The notes: generated from the letters alone by a model not told the origin. Numbered from the stretch's first letter, positions 9,996-18,243 are shown. The stretch is DNA of 64,000 nt from Burkholderia latens (GCF_902499045.1 NZ_CABVPL010000021.1:1-64000); one strand, 5' to 3'. A program made the numbers and translations.

Positions 9996-10111
9996 GATAA
10001 CCCAGGCCGACACTCAGCCCGACAACCAGGCCCGACAACCAGGCCCGACAACCAGGCCCGACAACCAGGCCCGACAACCAGGCCCGACAACCAGGCCCGA
10101 CAACCGCGTGC
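9996..10111. repeat. 13-bp tandem repeat array (minisatellite)
   Basis: Six perfect head-to-tail copies of the 13-bp unit GACAACCAGGCCC run from 10021 to 10098. Diverged copies flank them: GATAACCCAGGCC at 9996, a 12-bp variant at 10009 and a decayed unit at 10099. The array sits between the lysE-type gene end (10118) and the start of the VTT gene (9901), both on the minus strand. Because 13 is not a multiple of 3, the repeat has no codon logic. Copy number probably varies between strains. Confidence 0.95.
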
Positions 10112-10117
10112 GACCGT

Positions 10118-10765
10118 TCAGTTCCAGCCGGCCATGATCGCGCCCATCCCGACCAGCAGCCCGCCCGTCACGCGATTCATCGCGCGCATCCGCGCCGGGC
10201 GCTGCAATACGCGGCTCAGCCGGTGCGAGAACAGCGCCATCGACGCGACGCCGCCGGCGAACAGCACCGCGAAGGTCGCCGCGAGCAGCAGGAACTGCGC
10301 GTTCAGGCTCCAGTCGGCGTCCGCGATGATGAACTGCGGAAAGAACGACGGGAAGAACAGCAGCGTCTTCGGGTTCAGGCCGGACGTCGCGACGCCGCGC
10401 CAGAACAGCGCGCGTCCGGTGTCGGTGTCGTCGGCAGCCGGGCCGCCGGTTTCGGCCGATGCGGTGGCTGCCCCGGCCGGCGCGCGGCTGAGCCATTGCT
10501 TGCAGCCCAGCCAGACGAGGTAAGCGGCGCCGGCCCAGCGCAGCACGGTGAGCGCGCGCTCGTCGAGGTGAACCAGCGAATTCAGGCACAGCGCGGTGAG
10601 CGCCAGTTGCAGCAGCACGGCCAGCGTGCCGCCCCACACGCACGGCAGCGCGCGTCGCCAGCCGGCGCGCAACGCGTGGTTCATCGTGAGGAGGTTGACG
10701 GGGCCGGGGGCGTAGATGAGAACGGCGGATGCGGCGAGGAACGACAGATAAAGCCTGAACGACAT
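10118..10765 (-). CDS. LysE/RhtB family amino-acid exporter
   Basis: 215 aa, about six transmembrane segments. The N-terminal family signature APGPVNLLTMNHALRAG is at residues 19-35, and TSGLNPKTLLFFPSFFPQF is in the middle. Members export amino acids or derivatives such as lysine, threonine or homoserine lactone. It is divergent from an Lrp/AsnC regulator (11047), a common arrangement in which the regulator senses the amino acid and turns on export. The start MSFRLYL is chosen because the first membrane helix follows directly. Confidence 0.9.
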   Translation of the reverse strand: MSFRLYLSFLAASAVLIYAPGPVNLLTMNHALRAGWRRALPCVWGGTLAVLLQLALTALCLNSLVHLDERALTVLRWAGAAYLVWLGCKQWLSRAPAGAATASAETGGPAADDTDTGRALFWRGVATSGLNPKTLLFFPSFFPQFIIADADWSLNAQFLLLAATFAVLFAGGVASMALFSHRLSRVLQRPARMRAMNRVTGGLLVGMGAIMAGWN

Positions 10766-10987
10766 GACGGAGGTGCGGAAACGGTGGATCAGGCGCCGCC
10801 CGTGCAACCGGATAGGCGCGCGGAAGGCGGGACGTTGCATGCCTGCGTGTCCGGCGCCGCAACTCGTGATTGCGGCCGGGCGTCCCGTGCGAGGGGGTTG
10901 TCGCGGGGAGCGTGCCGGACGACAGGCATGGGGAAAATGTATCAAGCGGGCCGGTTAAAAGGCTTCCTGTTTTCCACCAAAACGACG

Positions 10988-11016
10988 CTGAAACCGGAAT
11001 CCTGTTCAGCTAGAAT
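10988..11016 (+). promoter_or_regulatory. Probable sigma70 promoter of the lrp-type gene
   Basis: A -35-like CTGAAA (10988-10993) and a -10 TAGAAT (11011-11016) are separated by 17 bp, just upstream of the Lrp/AsnC gene. The predicted transcript would have a leader of about 25 nt. A small palindrome, GAAGATTCTTC at about 11030-11040, lies between the -10 and the start codon and could be a site for autoregulation. Confidence 0.45.
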
Positions 11017-11046
11017 GCGGATTTTCAGTAGAAGATTCTTCACGTC

Positions 11047-11529
11047 ATGGCAACCCGCGAACGCACGCCGAAAACTCTCGACAACCAGGACCGCAAGATC
11101 CTCGGTGCACTGCAAAAGAATGCGCGTCTGTCGAACGCCGAGCTCGCCGAGCAGATCGGCATGTCGACCACCGCCTGCTGGAACCGCACGCGGCAGCTCG
11201 AGCTGGACGGCTACATCGACGGGTATGTCGCGCTCGTCAACCAGCGCATGCTCGGCTACGCGGACATCGTGATCCTCGAAGTCACGCTCGATCGCCACGA
11301 GGACGACGCGCTCGCGCGTTTCGGCGCGGAACTGGCGGCGCTGCCGGAGGTGCTCGAGGCGTATCTGGTGTCGGGCGAGTACGACTACTGGATCAAGGTC
11401 GCGGTGGACGGGACGGCCGGGTACGAGCGCTTTCTGCGTGAGAAGCTGTACAGGATTTCGAGCATTCGCCACAGCCGGTCGATGTTCGCGCTGCGTTGCA
11501 TGAAGGACGTGCCGTCGATCCAGGTTTGA
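11047..11529 (+). CDS. Lrp/AsnC family transcriptional regulator
   Basis: 160 aa, normal family length. An N-terminal winged HTH at about residues 12-60 (LSNAELAEQIGMSTTACWNR) is followed by an alpha-beta RAM/ACT-like ligand domain containing SGEYDYWIKVAVDG. Such proteins form octameric or dimeric discs that respond to an amino acid. Divergence from the LysE-type exporter suggests it activates export when an amino acid accumulates; the effector is not known. It starts at MATRERTPK. Confidence 0.92.
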   Translation: MATRERTPKTLDNQDRKILGALQKNARLSNAELAEQIGMSTTACWNRTRQLELDGYIDGYVALVNQRMLGYADIVILEVTLDRHEDDALARFGAELAALPEVLEAYLVSGEYDYWIKVAVDGTAGYERFLREKLYRISSIRHSRSMFALRCMKDVPSIQV

Positions 11530-11996
11530 CGGCGGGGCGGCGAGCGGCGGCGCATCGGGTTATGGGCTCGCGGCTGCGGGCAAGAAGGGCGTAAGCGCAC
11601 TTTAGCGGCCGTCGTGCACGGCCTGAGCCGGATACGGGCGGAACGGGCCCGCAGGGAGAAACGGATGATTCTTCCGTCGCTGCTTGGCGCGATGAGCGAC
11701 GAACCCGACGAACCATCGGCGAGGCGGCCCGGCGCGGTGGCGCAATGCCCGCGCGGGCAGCCGGACAGCTACGTGATTCGGCAGGTCAGCGCTTTGCATC
11801 GTGCCAACAGAGCGGGCACGACACCGCAACTGCATCACAGCGCCGAGATCGCGTGAGCGCCTTCACTTCCGAGCCATTCGGCCCTTTTTACTGATACCGC
11901 AAGCCGCTCCGATGCCGGACGCGGCGGCCTTTCGGCGCGCGTCCCGACAGCGGATCAGCCGATATCGTGCCGCCGGTGGGCGGCCAGCCGGAGCAT
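11530..11996. other. Intergenic region without a supported gene
   Basis: About 470 bp between the Lrp-type gene and a small minus-strand open frame. One 63-codon plus-strand frame starting at 11665 has a good ribosome site (GGGAGAAACGG) but no recognisable protein features or membrane segment, so it is not called. No transfer RNA or clear terminator was seen. Confidence 0.4.
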
Positions 11997-12140
11997 TTAG
12001 CGCGGCAGGCGTGCGTGCGCTTCAGCGATGACTTCGCAGTTCTCCAGGTGCAGAGCCCATGCTTCCGCGAGCAACTCGCCAATGCGTGCGAGCCAGCCAG
12101 CGGATTGGGTGGAACGATCGGAGACATTAGACGTTTGCAT
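11997..12140 (-). CDS. Small hypothetical protein (47 aa)
   Basis: The frame reads MQTSNVSDRS then an amphipathic, helix-prone stretch (LARIGELLAEAWALHLENCE) and a basic end. No family is recognised. Support is indirect: composition is more even and less arginine-rich than in shadow frames, and the DNA upstream is AT-richer than the surroundings and carries a perfect dyad at 12166-12181 that could act as promoter or operator. The ribosome site is weak. It may be a short cytosolic protein, or the frame may be chance. Confidence 0.4.
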   Translation of the reverse strand: MQTSNVSDRSTQSAGWLARIGELLAEAWALHLENCEVIAEAHARLPR

Positions 12141-12165
12141 GACGAAGCCCCATATAAGTGGTGAG

Positions 12166-12181
12166 TTAGGGATAACCCTAA
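12166..12181. promoter_or_regulatory. Perfect dyad TTAGGG-ATAA-CCCTAA
   Basis: A 16-bp sequence with perfect 6-bp arms lies 26 bp upstream of the small 47-codon frame and between it and the 3' end of the double-IclR gene. The surrounding 100 bp are unusually AT-rich for this window. It has the size and symmetry of an operator for a dimeric repressor; no cognate regulator can be assigned. Confidence 0.4.
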
Positions 12182-12399
12182 TCATAGAGAAACGTCACCG
12201 CTTTGTGAAATGCGTTTTCGTTATATGAGAATTCCTGACACTTTCTGTTGCTGTCGCGCAACGGGCGTCGTGACGACCTCCTGGAATGTACGGGCGTGGC
12301 GGGGGCCCGGGCGGAAGCGGGCCCGTTGCATTGGCGAGCGGTAAAGGGAAAAGGAAAAGGAAGTGAAGCCGCGGAGCGGGCGCGGCAGCGCGACCGCGC

Positions 12400-14058
12400 T
12401 TACCCGCCGATCCATCCGAACCGCCACGACAGGCGGCGCGTGGCGGCGAGCAGCGTATGCGCGAGATCGCTGTCCGGCCCGCGCGGGAAGCCGCGCGACG
12501 AGCCGATGATCGCGATCACGAGCCGGATGCTGCCGGTGTGATCGAACACGGGCGCGGCGACCGTCCCGATACCCGGCACCGGCGCGTCGAACGCGAAATC
12601 GAGTCCCGCCGCGCGGATCGCCGCGAGCCGCGCGCGGAACGCATCGTCGATCCGGGGCGCGCCGCCGGCGAGGCGCACCGGCTCGTCGGCCAGCAGGCCG
12701 GCGAGCACGTCGTCGGACATGCCGGCCGCGAAGATCCGCCCGATCGCCGTATTCACGAGCGACATCACCGTGCCGACCTGCAGGCTCACGTGCTGAGGCC
12801 GCGCGGATTCTTCGAGGCGGATCACGGTCGGCCCGAGCGGCCCCAGCGTCGCGGCCGCCACGCTCATGTCGGTTGCGCCGGCCAGCGCGGCGATTTCGGC
12901 TTCCGCGTCGCGCGTCGGCGACACGCGCTGCATCGCGATCAGCCCGAGCGCCTGGCCGAGCGGGCCGCCGCCGAAACAGCCGGTGTCGTCGCGGCTCAGC
13001 AGCCCGATCTTCTGCAAGCTCACCAGATGCGGAAACGCCTTCGCGGCCGGCATCCCCGCCGCCGCCGCGAGATCGCGCAGCGGCAGCGCGCGGCCCGCGG
13101 ACACGAGCGCGAGCAGCAGATCGCCGGTGCTGTCGAGTGCGTTGATGCCGCGCTGCGTCTTCGTGTCGTCGGCGAGCGCGGGCGGCATCCGCTGCGCAGC
13201 CGACGGCGAGCCCGGCACCGGCGCGAGCGGCGGCACGTCGCGTCCGGCGTCGAGCGATGCGGTTGCCTGCCGCGCCGCATCGCGCAGTGCCGTCGCGATC
13301 GGGCCGTCCCAGCCGACGTCGATCGAGCCGGTCGAACCGATGACGGTCAGCGCGAGTTGCAGGCGTCCGTCGGCATCCAGCACCGGCACGCTCATCGCGC
13401 TGACGCCCGGGCTCGGCCGATCGATGCCGCGCTCGATGCCGCGCGCGCGGATCGCGTCGAGTTCGGCCTGCCACGCACCGGCTTCGGACGTCCGTCGATC
13501 GTCTTCGGCGCCCGCGAGCGTGTCGCCGGCGCCGGCCTGGCTTGCCGCCATCGCGTCGATCTGAGCGGGCTCGCCGAACGCGCGGAACACGCGGCCGGTG
13601 GCCGTCGTGTCGAGCGACATCACCGAGCCGACGTGCAGGTTCACGTGCAGCGGATAGCCACCGTGCTCGATCCGCACGATCGTCGGCCCGAGCACGCCGG
13701 GCACCGACAGCGCGACGCTCAGCCCGACCGCCTCCGCGAGCCGTGCCGCGTGCGGCAGCGCCGCGCGATACGCGGGCTGTCGTTCGATCGACATCAGTCC
13801 GAGCCGCAGCGACAGCGGCCCCGGCTCGTAATTGCCGGTGAGCGCGTCGCGTTTCACGAGCGCGAGCCGCGTGAGGCTGACCAGATAGGTGTGCGCCTGC
13901 GCGGTCGACAGGCCGGCCGCGGCCGCCAGCTCCGACAGCCCGAGCGGCTTGCGCCGGCGCGCGAGCGCGTCGAGCAGACGGCCGCCGACCTCGACGCTCT
14001 GGATACCGCGCTGCGCCTTCGCGGGCGCGTCGTCTGCGCTGACTTCGTGGTTCTGCAC
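12400..14058 (-). CDS. Tandem double-IclR transcriptional regulator
   Basis: 552 aa, twice the usual IclR length of about 260. Module 1 has an HTH near residues 15-75 (GLSELAAAAGLSTAQAHTYL) and an effector domain to about 270. A Pro/Ala-rich linker runs from about 275 to 298. Module 2 repeats the pattern: HTH at 300-360 (PLRDLAAAAGMPAAKAFPHL) and effector domain to the C-terminus. Both effector domains share the VGSVMSL or VGTVMSL element. The GTG start is supported by GGAAGA about 8 nt upstream. It is divergent from the MBL-fold gene and the two MFS carriers, which it probably controls. Confidence 0.88.
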   Translation of the reverse strand: MQNHEVSADDAPAKAQRGIQSVEVGGRLLDALARRRKPLGLSELAAAAGLSTAQAHTYLVSLTRLALVKRDALTGNYEPGPLSLRLGLMSIERQPAYRAALPHAARLAEAVGLSVALSVPGVLGPTIVRIEHGGYPLHVNLHVGSVMSLDTTATGRVFRAFGEPAQIDAMAASQAGAGDTLAGAEDDRRTSEAGAWQAELDAIRARGIERGIDRPSPGVSAMSVPVLDADGRLQLALTVIGSTGSIDVGWDGPIATALRDAARQATASLDAGRDVPPLAPVPGSPSAAQRMPPALADDTKTQRGINALDSTGDLLLALVSAGRALPLRDLAAAAGMPAAKAFPHLVSLQKIGLLSRDDTGCFGGGPLGQALGLIAMQRVSPTRDAEAEIAALAGATDMSVAAATLGPLGPTVIRLEESARPQHVSLQVGTVMSLVNTAIGRIFAAGMSDDVLAGLLADEPVRLAGGAPRIDDAFRARLAAIRAAGLDFAFDAPVPGIGTVAAPVFDHTGSIRLVIAIIGSSRGFPRGPDSDLAHTLLAATRRLSWRFGWIGG

Positions 14059-14154
14059 GCGATGATTCTTCCGTTGACGAAACCCCGCATGGTATCCGAC
14101 GCCATTTCGCGCACGGCTCCGCAGGTTTACCCGTATTAAACAATAGCAAGCGAC

Positions 14155-14169
14155 TTTGTCATTGACAAA
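14155..14169. promoter_or_regulatory. Operator-like palindrome TTTGTC-ATT-GACAAA
   Basis: A perfect 6-3-6 dyad lies in the 177-bp divergent region between the double-IclR gene and the MBL-fold gene. It overlaps a TTGACA (14162-14167) that could be the -35 of the rightward promoter. IclR regulators bind short palindromes of this size near promoters, so this is the best candidate operator. Binding is inferred. Confidence 0.5.
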
Positions 14170-14235
14170 TAATCGGTGCGAGCGGAAGATCGGCTCATTC
14201 CCCTCAACACATGGCTCGCAGCCACGGAACGCACA

Positions 14236-15195
14236 ATGGCCAAAGCATTCGCCTCCCAAGCCGATCTGGAAGAGAAGAAAATTACCTGGACGCAGCTGTC
14301 CGAGAATGCGTACGCATACACCGCCGAAGGCGACCCGAACTCGGGCGTGATCGTCGGCGACGACAGCGTGCTGATCGTCGACACGACCGCGACGCCCGCG
14401 ATGGCGCAGGACCTGATCGCAAAGATCCGCAGCGTGACCGACAAGCCGATCAAGCATGTCGTGCTGTCGCATTACCACGCGGTGCGCGTGCTGGGCGCGT
14501 CAGCGTATTTCGCGGAAGGCGCGCAGCACGTGATCGCGAGCCGCGGCACCTACGAAATGATCGTCGAGCGCGGCGAGGCCGACATGAAGTCGGAGATCGA
14601 GCGCTTCCCGCGCCTGTTCGCGGGCGTCGAGACGGTGCCGGGCCTGACCTGGCCGACGCTCGTGTTCGAGCGCGAGATCACGCTGTTCCTCGGCAAGCTC
14701 GAAGTGAAGATCATGCACGTCGGCTCCGGCCACACGAAGGGCGACACGATCGTGTGGCTGCCGTCGCAGAAGGTGCTGTTCTCCGGCGACCTCGTCGAAT
14801 ACGACGCGGCGTGCTATTGCGGCGATGCGCAGCTCGAACAGTGGCCGGCCACGCTCGAGGCGCTGCGCGCGCTCGGCGCCGACAAGCTCGTGCCCGGCCG
14901 CGGCCCCGCGCTGCTGAATCCGGCTGACGTGAACAACGGCCTCGACTACACGAAGGACTTCGTGACGACGCTGCTCGAACAGGGCCGCAAGGCCGTCGAG
15001 CGCAAGCTCGACCTGAAGGCGTCGATGGCGCTCACGCGCGAAGCGATGGATCCGAAGTTCGGCCACGTGTTCATCTACGAGCACTGCCTGCCGTTCGACG
15101 TGTCGCGCGCGTACGACGAGGCGAGCGGCATCACGCACCCGCGCATCTGGACCGCGCAGCGCGACAAGGAAATGTGGGACGCGCTGCAGGACTGA
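14236..15195 (+). CDS. MBL-fold metallo-hydrolase-like protein with altered metal site
   Basis: 319 aa with the metallo-beta-lactamase fold. The first motif reads H79-Y-H81-A-V83-R84, where the family norm is HxHxDH. His166 (GSGHTKGD) and the bridging Asp185 (FSGDLVEY) are present. The last motif reads PGRG (Arg222) where PGHG is usual. So the ligands of metal site 1 are intact, while the three specific to site 2 (Asp, His, His) are Val, Arg, Arg. A single-metal hydrolase or other chemistry is likely. The start MAKAFAS follows GGAACG. The gene is first in a likely operon with two MFS carriers. Confidence 0.85.
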   Translation: MAKAFASQADLEEKKITWTQLSENAYAYTAEGDPNSGVIVGDDSVLIVDTTATPAMAQDLIAKIRSVTDKPIKHVVLSHYHAVRVLGASAYFAEGAQHVIASRGTYEMIVERGEADMKSEIERFPRLFAGVETVPGLTWPTLVFEREITLFLGKLEVKIMHVGSGHTKGDTIVWLPSQKVLFSGDLVEYDAACYCGDAQLEQWPATLEALRALGADKLVPGRGPALLNPADVNNGLDYTKDFVTTLLEQGRKAVERKLDLKASMALTREAMDPKFGHVFIYEHCLPFDVSRAYDEASGITHPRIWTAQRDKEMWDALQD

Positions 15196-15247
15196 GCGGG
15201 TCGCGGCGGCGGGCGTCCGGGCGGACGCTGCGCCGTTTTCCTGAAGG

Positions 15248-15285
15248 CCGCTGAGCGGCGGCGGCATGGCACCGCCGCTCAGCGG
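15248..15285. other. Long intergenic stem-loop
   Basis: Perfect 14-bp arms (CCGCTGAGCGGCGG and its complement) flank a 10-nt loop, 53 bp after the MBL-fold gene and 92 bp before the first MFS gene. There is no following T run, so it is not a typical intrinsic terminator. It could stabilise the upstream mRNA end or attenuate reading into the transporter genes. Confidence 0.6.
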
Positions 15286-15376
15286 GCCGAGTTCCGATCT
15301 CACGAAAAAGCAGGGCGCACGCACGCCCTCGGAGACTGCCGCGCGCTCGAATCGCGCGGCCCGTTTGGAGAGAGAC

Positions 15377-16753
15377 ATGCCCCAATCGCTTCCCGCCGAA
15401 GCGGCGGTCGCGCACGCGAGTGGCGCGGCGCCGGCTTCCCGCTACGAATCCGCCTCCATATCCGCCGACGATACCGGCGACGCGCGGCTGTTCCGCAAGA
15501 TCGCGTGGCGCATCGTGCCGTTCCTGTTCCTCTGTTACGTCGTGTCGTTCCTCGATCGCATCAACATCGGCTTCGCGCAGCTGCAGATGAAGCACGATCT
15601 CGGCTTCAGCGATGCGATGTACGGGCTCGGCGCCGCTGTGTTCTACGTCGGCTACGTGTTCTGCGAGGTGCCGAGCAACCTGCTGCTCGCGCGCTTCGGC
15701 GCACGCCGCACGTTCACGCGGATCATGCTGCTGTGGGGCCTCGCGTCGACCGGGATGATGTTCGTGTCGCAGCCGTCGCATTTCTACGTGCTGCGTTTCC
15801 TGCTCGGCGTGTTCGAGGCTGGCTTCTTTCCGGGCATCGTGCTGTACCTGACCTACTGGTTCCCGGCGAACCGGCGCGCGGCGGCGATCTCGGTGTTCTT
15901 CGCGGGCGTCGCGGTCGCGGGCGTGCTCGGCGGCCTGATGTCGGGCTGGATCATGCGCGACATGGGCGGCGTGCTCGGGCTGCACGGCTGGCAATGGATG
16001 TTCGCGATCGAAGGCGCGCCGGCGATCGTGCTCGCGTTTTTCGCGTTCGCCTATCTGGTCGACCGGCCGCGGGATGCCGCGTGGCTCTCGCCCGATGAAA
16101 AGGCCCGTGTCGCCGCACTGTGCGCCGACGGCCGCGCGCATGGCGGCACGCACGACAGGCGCAGCCTGGCCGCCGCGCTCGCGAATCCGCGCGTCTATCT
16201 GTTCGCGTTCATCTACTTCTCGCTGACTTGCGCGTCGCTGACGCTCAATTTCTGGATGCCGCTGATGATTCGCGACTTCGGCGTGACCGACGTCGTGGCC
16301 GTGAGCCTTTACACGGTCGTGCCGAACGCGGTCGGCGCGATCGGGCTGATCCTGATCGCGCGCCGCTCGGATCGCACCGGCGAGCGCCGCAAGCACTTCG
16401 CGTGCTGCACGATCGGCGGCGGGCTCGCGCTCGCGGCGCTGACGCTGCACCTGCACAGCTTCGCGGCGATGCTCGCGTGCCTGTCGATCGCGGCGACGCT
16501 GATCTTCGCCGCGCTGCCGATCTTCTGGGCCGTGCCGACCCGCTATCTGTCGGGCAATGCGGCCGCGGCCGGGATCGCGCTGATCAGCAGCATCGGGATC
16601 ACGAGCGGGATCGTCAGCCCGTGGGTGATCGGGTTGATCCGCACGCGCACCGGCAGCATGGATCTCGCCGTGTACCTGCTGGCCGCGCTGCTCGCGCTGA
16701 GCGGCGCCGCGCTGATGCTCGGCGTGAAGGGCGAAACCGCGCGGCGCGCGTGA
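15377..16753 (+). CDS. MFS transporter, anion:cation symporter type (copy 1)
   Basis: 458 aa, twelve predicted helices. It is a member of the MFS anion:cation symporter family used for organic and aromatic acids. TM1 and loop carry FLDRINIGFAQLQMKHDLG. The N-terminal signature region contains ARFGARRTFTRI and the middle GVFEAGFFPGIVLYLTYWF. The start MPQSLP follows GGAGAGAG. It lies downstream of the MBL-fold gene and 85 bp upstream of a close paralogue, so this looks like a tandem duplication. The substrate is probably a carboxylate linked to the MBL-fold protein, which is inference. Confidence 0.9.
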   Translation: MPQSLPAEAAVAHASGAAPASRYESASISADDTGDARLFRKIAWRIVPFLFLCYVVSFLDRINIGFAQLQMKHDLGFSDAMYGLGAAVFYVGYVFCEVPSNLLLARFGARRTFTRIMLLWGLASTGMMFVSQPSHFYVLRFLLGVFEAGFFPGIVLYLTYWFPANRRAAAISVFFAGVAVAGVLGGLMSGWIMRDMGGVLGLHGWQWMFAIEGAPAIVLAFFAFAYLVDRPRDAAWLSPDEKARVAALCADGRAHGGTHDRRSLAAALANPRVYLFAFIYFSLTCASLTLNFWMPLMIRDFGVTDVVAVSLYTVVPNAVGAIGLILIARRSDRTGERRKHFACCTIGGGLALAALTLHLHSFAAMLACLSIAATLIFAALPIFWAVPTRYLSGNAAAAGIALISSIGITSGIVSPWVIGLIRTRTGSMDLAVYLLAALLALSGAALMLGVKGETARRA

Positions 16754-16838
16754 ACCATGGCCGGTCGCCGCCGCCAGTCGGCAGTCGGCGGCGCATTTCC
16801 TGTCCGCTTCGTATTCGCATCCATCGAGGAGACGATCG

Positions 16839-18188
16839 ATGTCAATCCCGCTGCAAGCGGATGCCGCTCACGCGGCATCGTCCGATTCCGTTGCGTCCGG
16901 CAACGACGCGCTGTATCGCCGCATCGGCATGCGGATCGTGCCGTTCCTGTTCGTCTGTTACATCGTGTCGATCCTCGACCGCAGCAACATCGGCTTCGCG
17001 CAGTTGCAGATGCGTCAGGATCTCGGCCTGACCGATGCGATGTACAGCCTCGGCGCGGTGCTGTTCTTCGTCGGCTACGTGCTGTTCGAGGTGCCGAGCA
17101 ACGCGCTGCTGCGCCGCTTCGGCGCGCGCCGCACGTTCGCGCGGATCATGGTCCTGTGGGGCTTGGTGTCGGTCGCGATGATCACCGTCGACAGCGCGAA
17201 GCAATTTTACGTGCTGCGCTTCCTGCTCGGGCTGTTCGAAGCCGGCTTCTTCCCCGGTGTGGTGTTCTATCTGACGTACTGGTATCCGGCGCGCCGGCGC
17301 GCGTCGGTGCTGTCGATCTTCTATGCGGGCGTCGCGGTGGCCGGGATGGTCGGCGGGTTGCTGTCGGGCTGGCTGATGCGCGGGATGGCCGGCGTGCTCG
17401 GCCTGCACGGCTGGCAATGGATGTTCGCGATCGAGGGCGCGCCCGCGATCCTGCTCGGCGTGATCGCGTGGTTCTGGCTGTGCGACCGCCCCGAACACGC
17501 GCGCTGGCTGTCCGGCGACGACCGGCAGCGGCTGGCGGCCGACCTGGCCGCCGATCGCGCGGATGCGCCCGCGCACACGGCTTCGTCGCTGCGGCAGGTG
17601 CTGGCCGAGCCGCGCACGTATCTGTTCGCGTTCATCTATTTCTCGCTGACGACCGCGCTGCTGATGCTGCTGTTCTGGATGCCGCTGATGATTCGCGAGT
17701 TCGGCATTCACGACGTGGTCCACATCAGCCTGTTGTCGATCGTGCCGAACGCGATCGGCGCGGCCGGCCTGATCGCGATCGCGCGGCGCTCGGACCGCAA
17801 GCGCGAACGCCGCCGGCATTTCGCCGCGTGCGCATTCGGCGGCGCGGTGGCGCTCGCGCTGCTGACGCTGCACCTGCCGAGCATCGTCGCGATGATGGCG
17901 CTGCTGTCGATCGCGGCGATGCTGATCTTCGCCGCGCATCCGGTGTTCTGGGCCGTGCCGTCCGCGTATTTCGCGGGGGCCGGCGCGGCGGGCGGGATCG
18001 CGCTGATCAGCAGCATCGGCGTGTCGAGCGGGATGATCACGCCGTGGATCGTCGGCGTGATCCGCACGCGCACCGGCAACATGGATTCGGCGATGCTGAT
18101 GATCGCCGCGTTGCTGGCCGCGTGCGCGGTCGCGATGCTGGTCGGGGTGCGCGCGACTCCGCGCGAGCCGGCGCATGCGCCACGTTGA
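16839..18188 (+). CDS. MFS transporter, anion:cation symporter type (copy 2)
   Basis: 449 aa. It is very similar along its whole length to the preceding gene, with the same blocks (LDRSNIGFAQLQMRQDLG, RFGARRTFARIMVLWG, HGWQWMFAIEGAPAI, FWMPLMIREFG). The N-terminal 35 residues and the C-terminus differ most. The start MSIPLQ follows GAGGAGACGATCG. A second copy may widen substrate range or serve the opposite stereoisomer. Its end is convergent with the SDR gene. Confidence 0.9.
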   Translation: MSIPLQADAAHAASSDSVASGNDALYRRIGMRIVPFLFVCYIVSILDRSNIGFAQLQMRQDLGLTDAMYSLGAVLFFVGYVLFEVPSNALLRRFGARRTFARIMVLWGLVSVAMITVDSAKQFYVLRFLLGLFEAGFFPGVVFYLTYWYPARRRASVLSIFYAGVAVAGMVGGLLSGWLMRGMAGVLGLHGWQWMFAIEGAPAILLGVIAWFWLCDRPEHARWLSGDDRQRLAADLAADRADAPAHTASSLRQVLAEPRTYLFAFIYFSLTTALLMLLFWMPLMIREFGIHDVVHISLLSIVPNAIGAAGLIAIARRSDRKRERRRHFAACAFGGAVALALLTLHLPSIVAMMALLSIAAMLIFAAHPVFWAVPSAYFAGAGAAGGIALISSIGVSSGMITPWIVGVIRTRTGNMDSAMLMIAALLAACAVAMLVGVRATPREPAHAPR

Positions 18189-18217
18189 TCGGCCTGCGCC
18201 TGCCTGCGTCGACGCAG

Positions 18218-18243
18218 CGGGCCGGACGATGCCGTCCGGCCCG
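18218..18243. terminator. Stem-loop between convergent genes
   Basis: A hairpin with perfect 11-bp arms (CGGGCCGGACG and complement) and an ATGC loop lies 30 bp after the second MFS gene and 75 bp before the end of the convergent SDR gene. It has no T run, so it may terminate weakly or mark the mRNA 3' end. Confidence 0.5.

Noticed and set aside
9470-10090. N-terminally extended VTT protein reading through the 13-bp repeats
   Set aside because: The repeat is open in several frames, its translation is a meaningless WLSGLVVGPGCRA-type repeat, and the normal protein start lies at 9901.
9996-10111. Possible CRISPR array
   Set aside because: The 13-bp units are directly adjacent with no spacers and there are no cas genes. 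It is a minisatellite.
11665-11856. 63-codon frame with a good ribosome site after the Lrp-type gene
   Set aside because: No family, signal or membrane segment is seen and codon choice is not like neighbouring genes. The ribosome site alone is not enough.
12303-12324. GGGCCCG...CGGGCCC hairpin downstream of the double-IclR gene as a terminator
   Set aside because: The stem is short, the loop is 8 nt and no T run follows on the minus strand, so termination is not supported.
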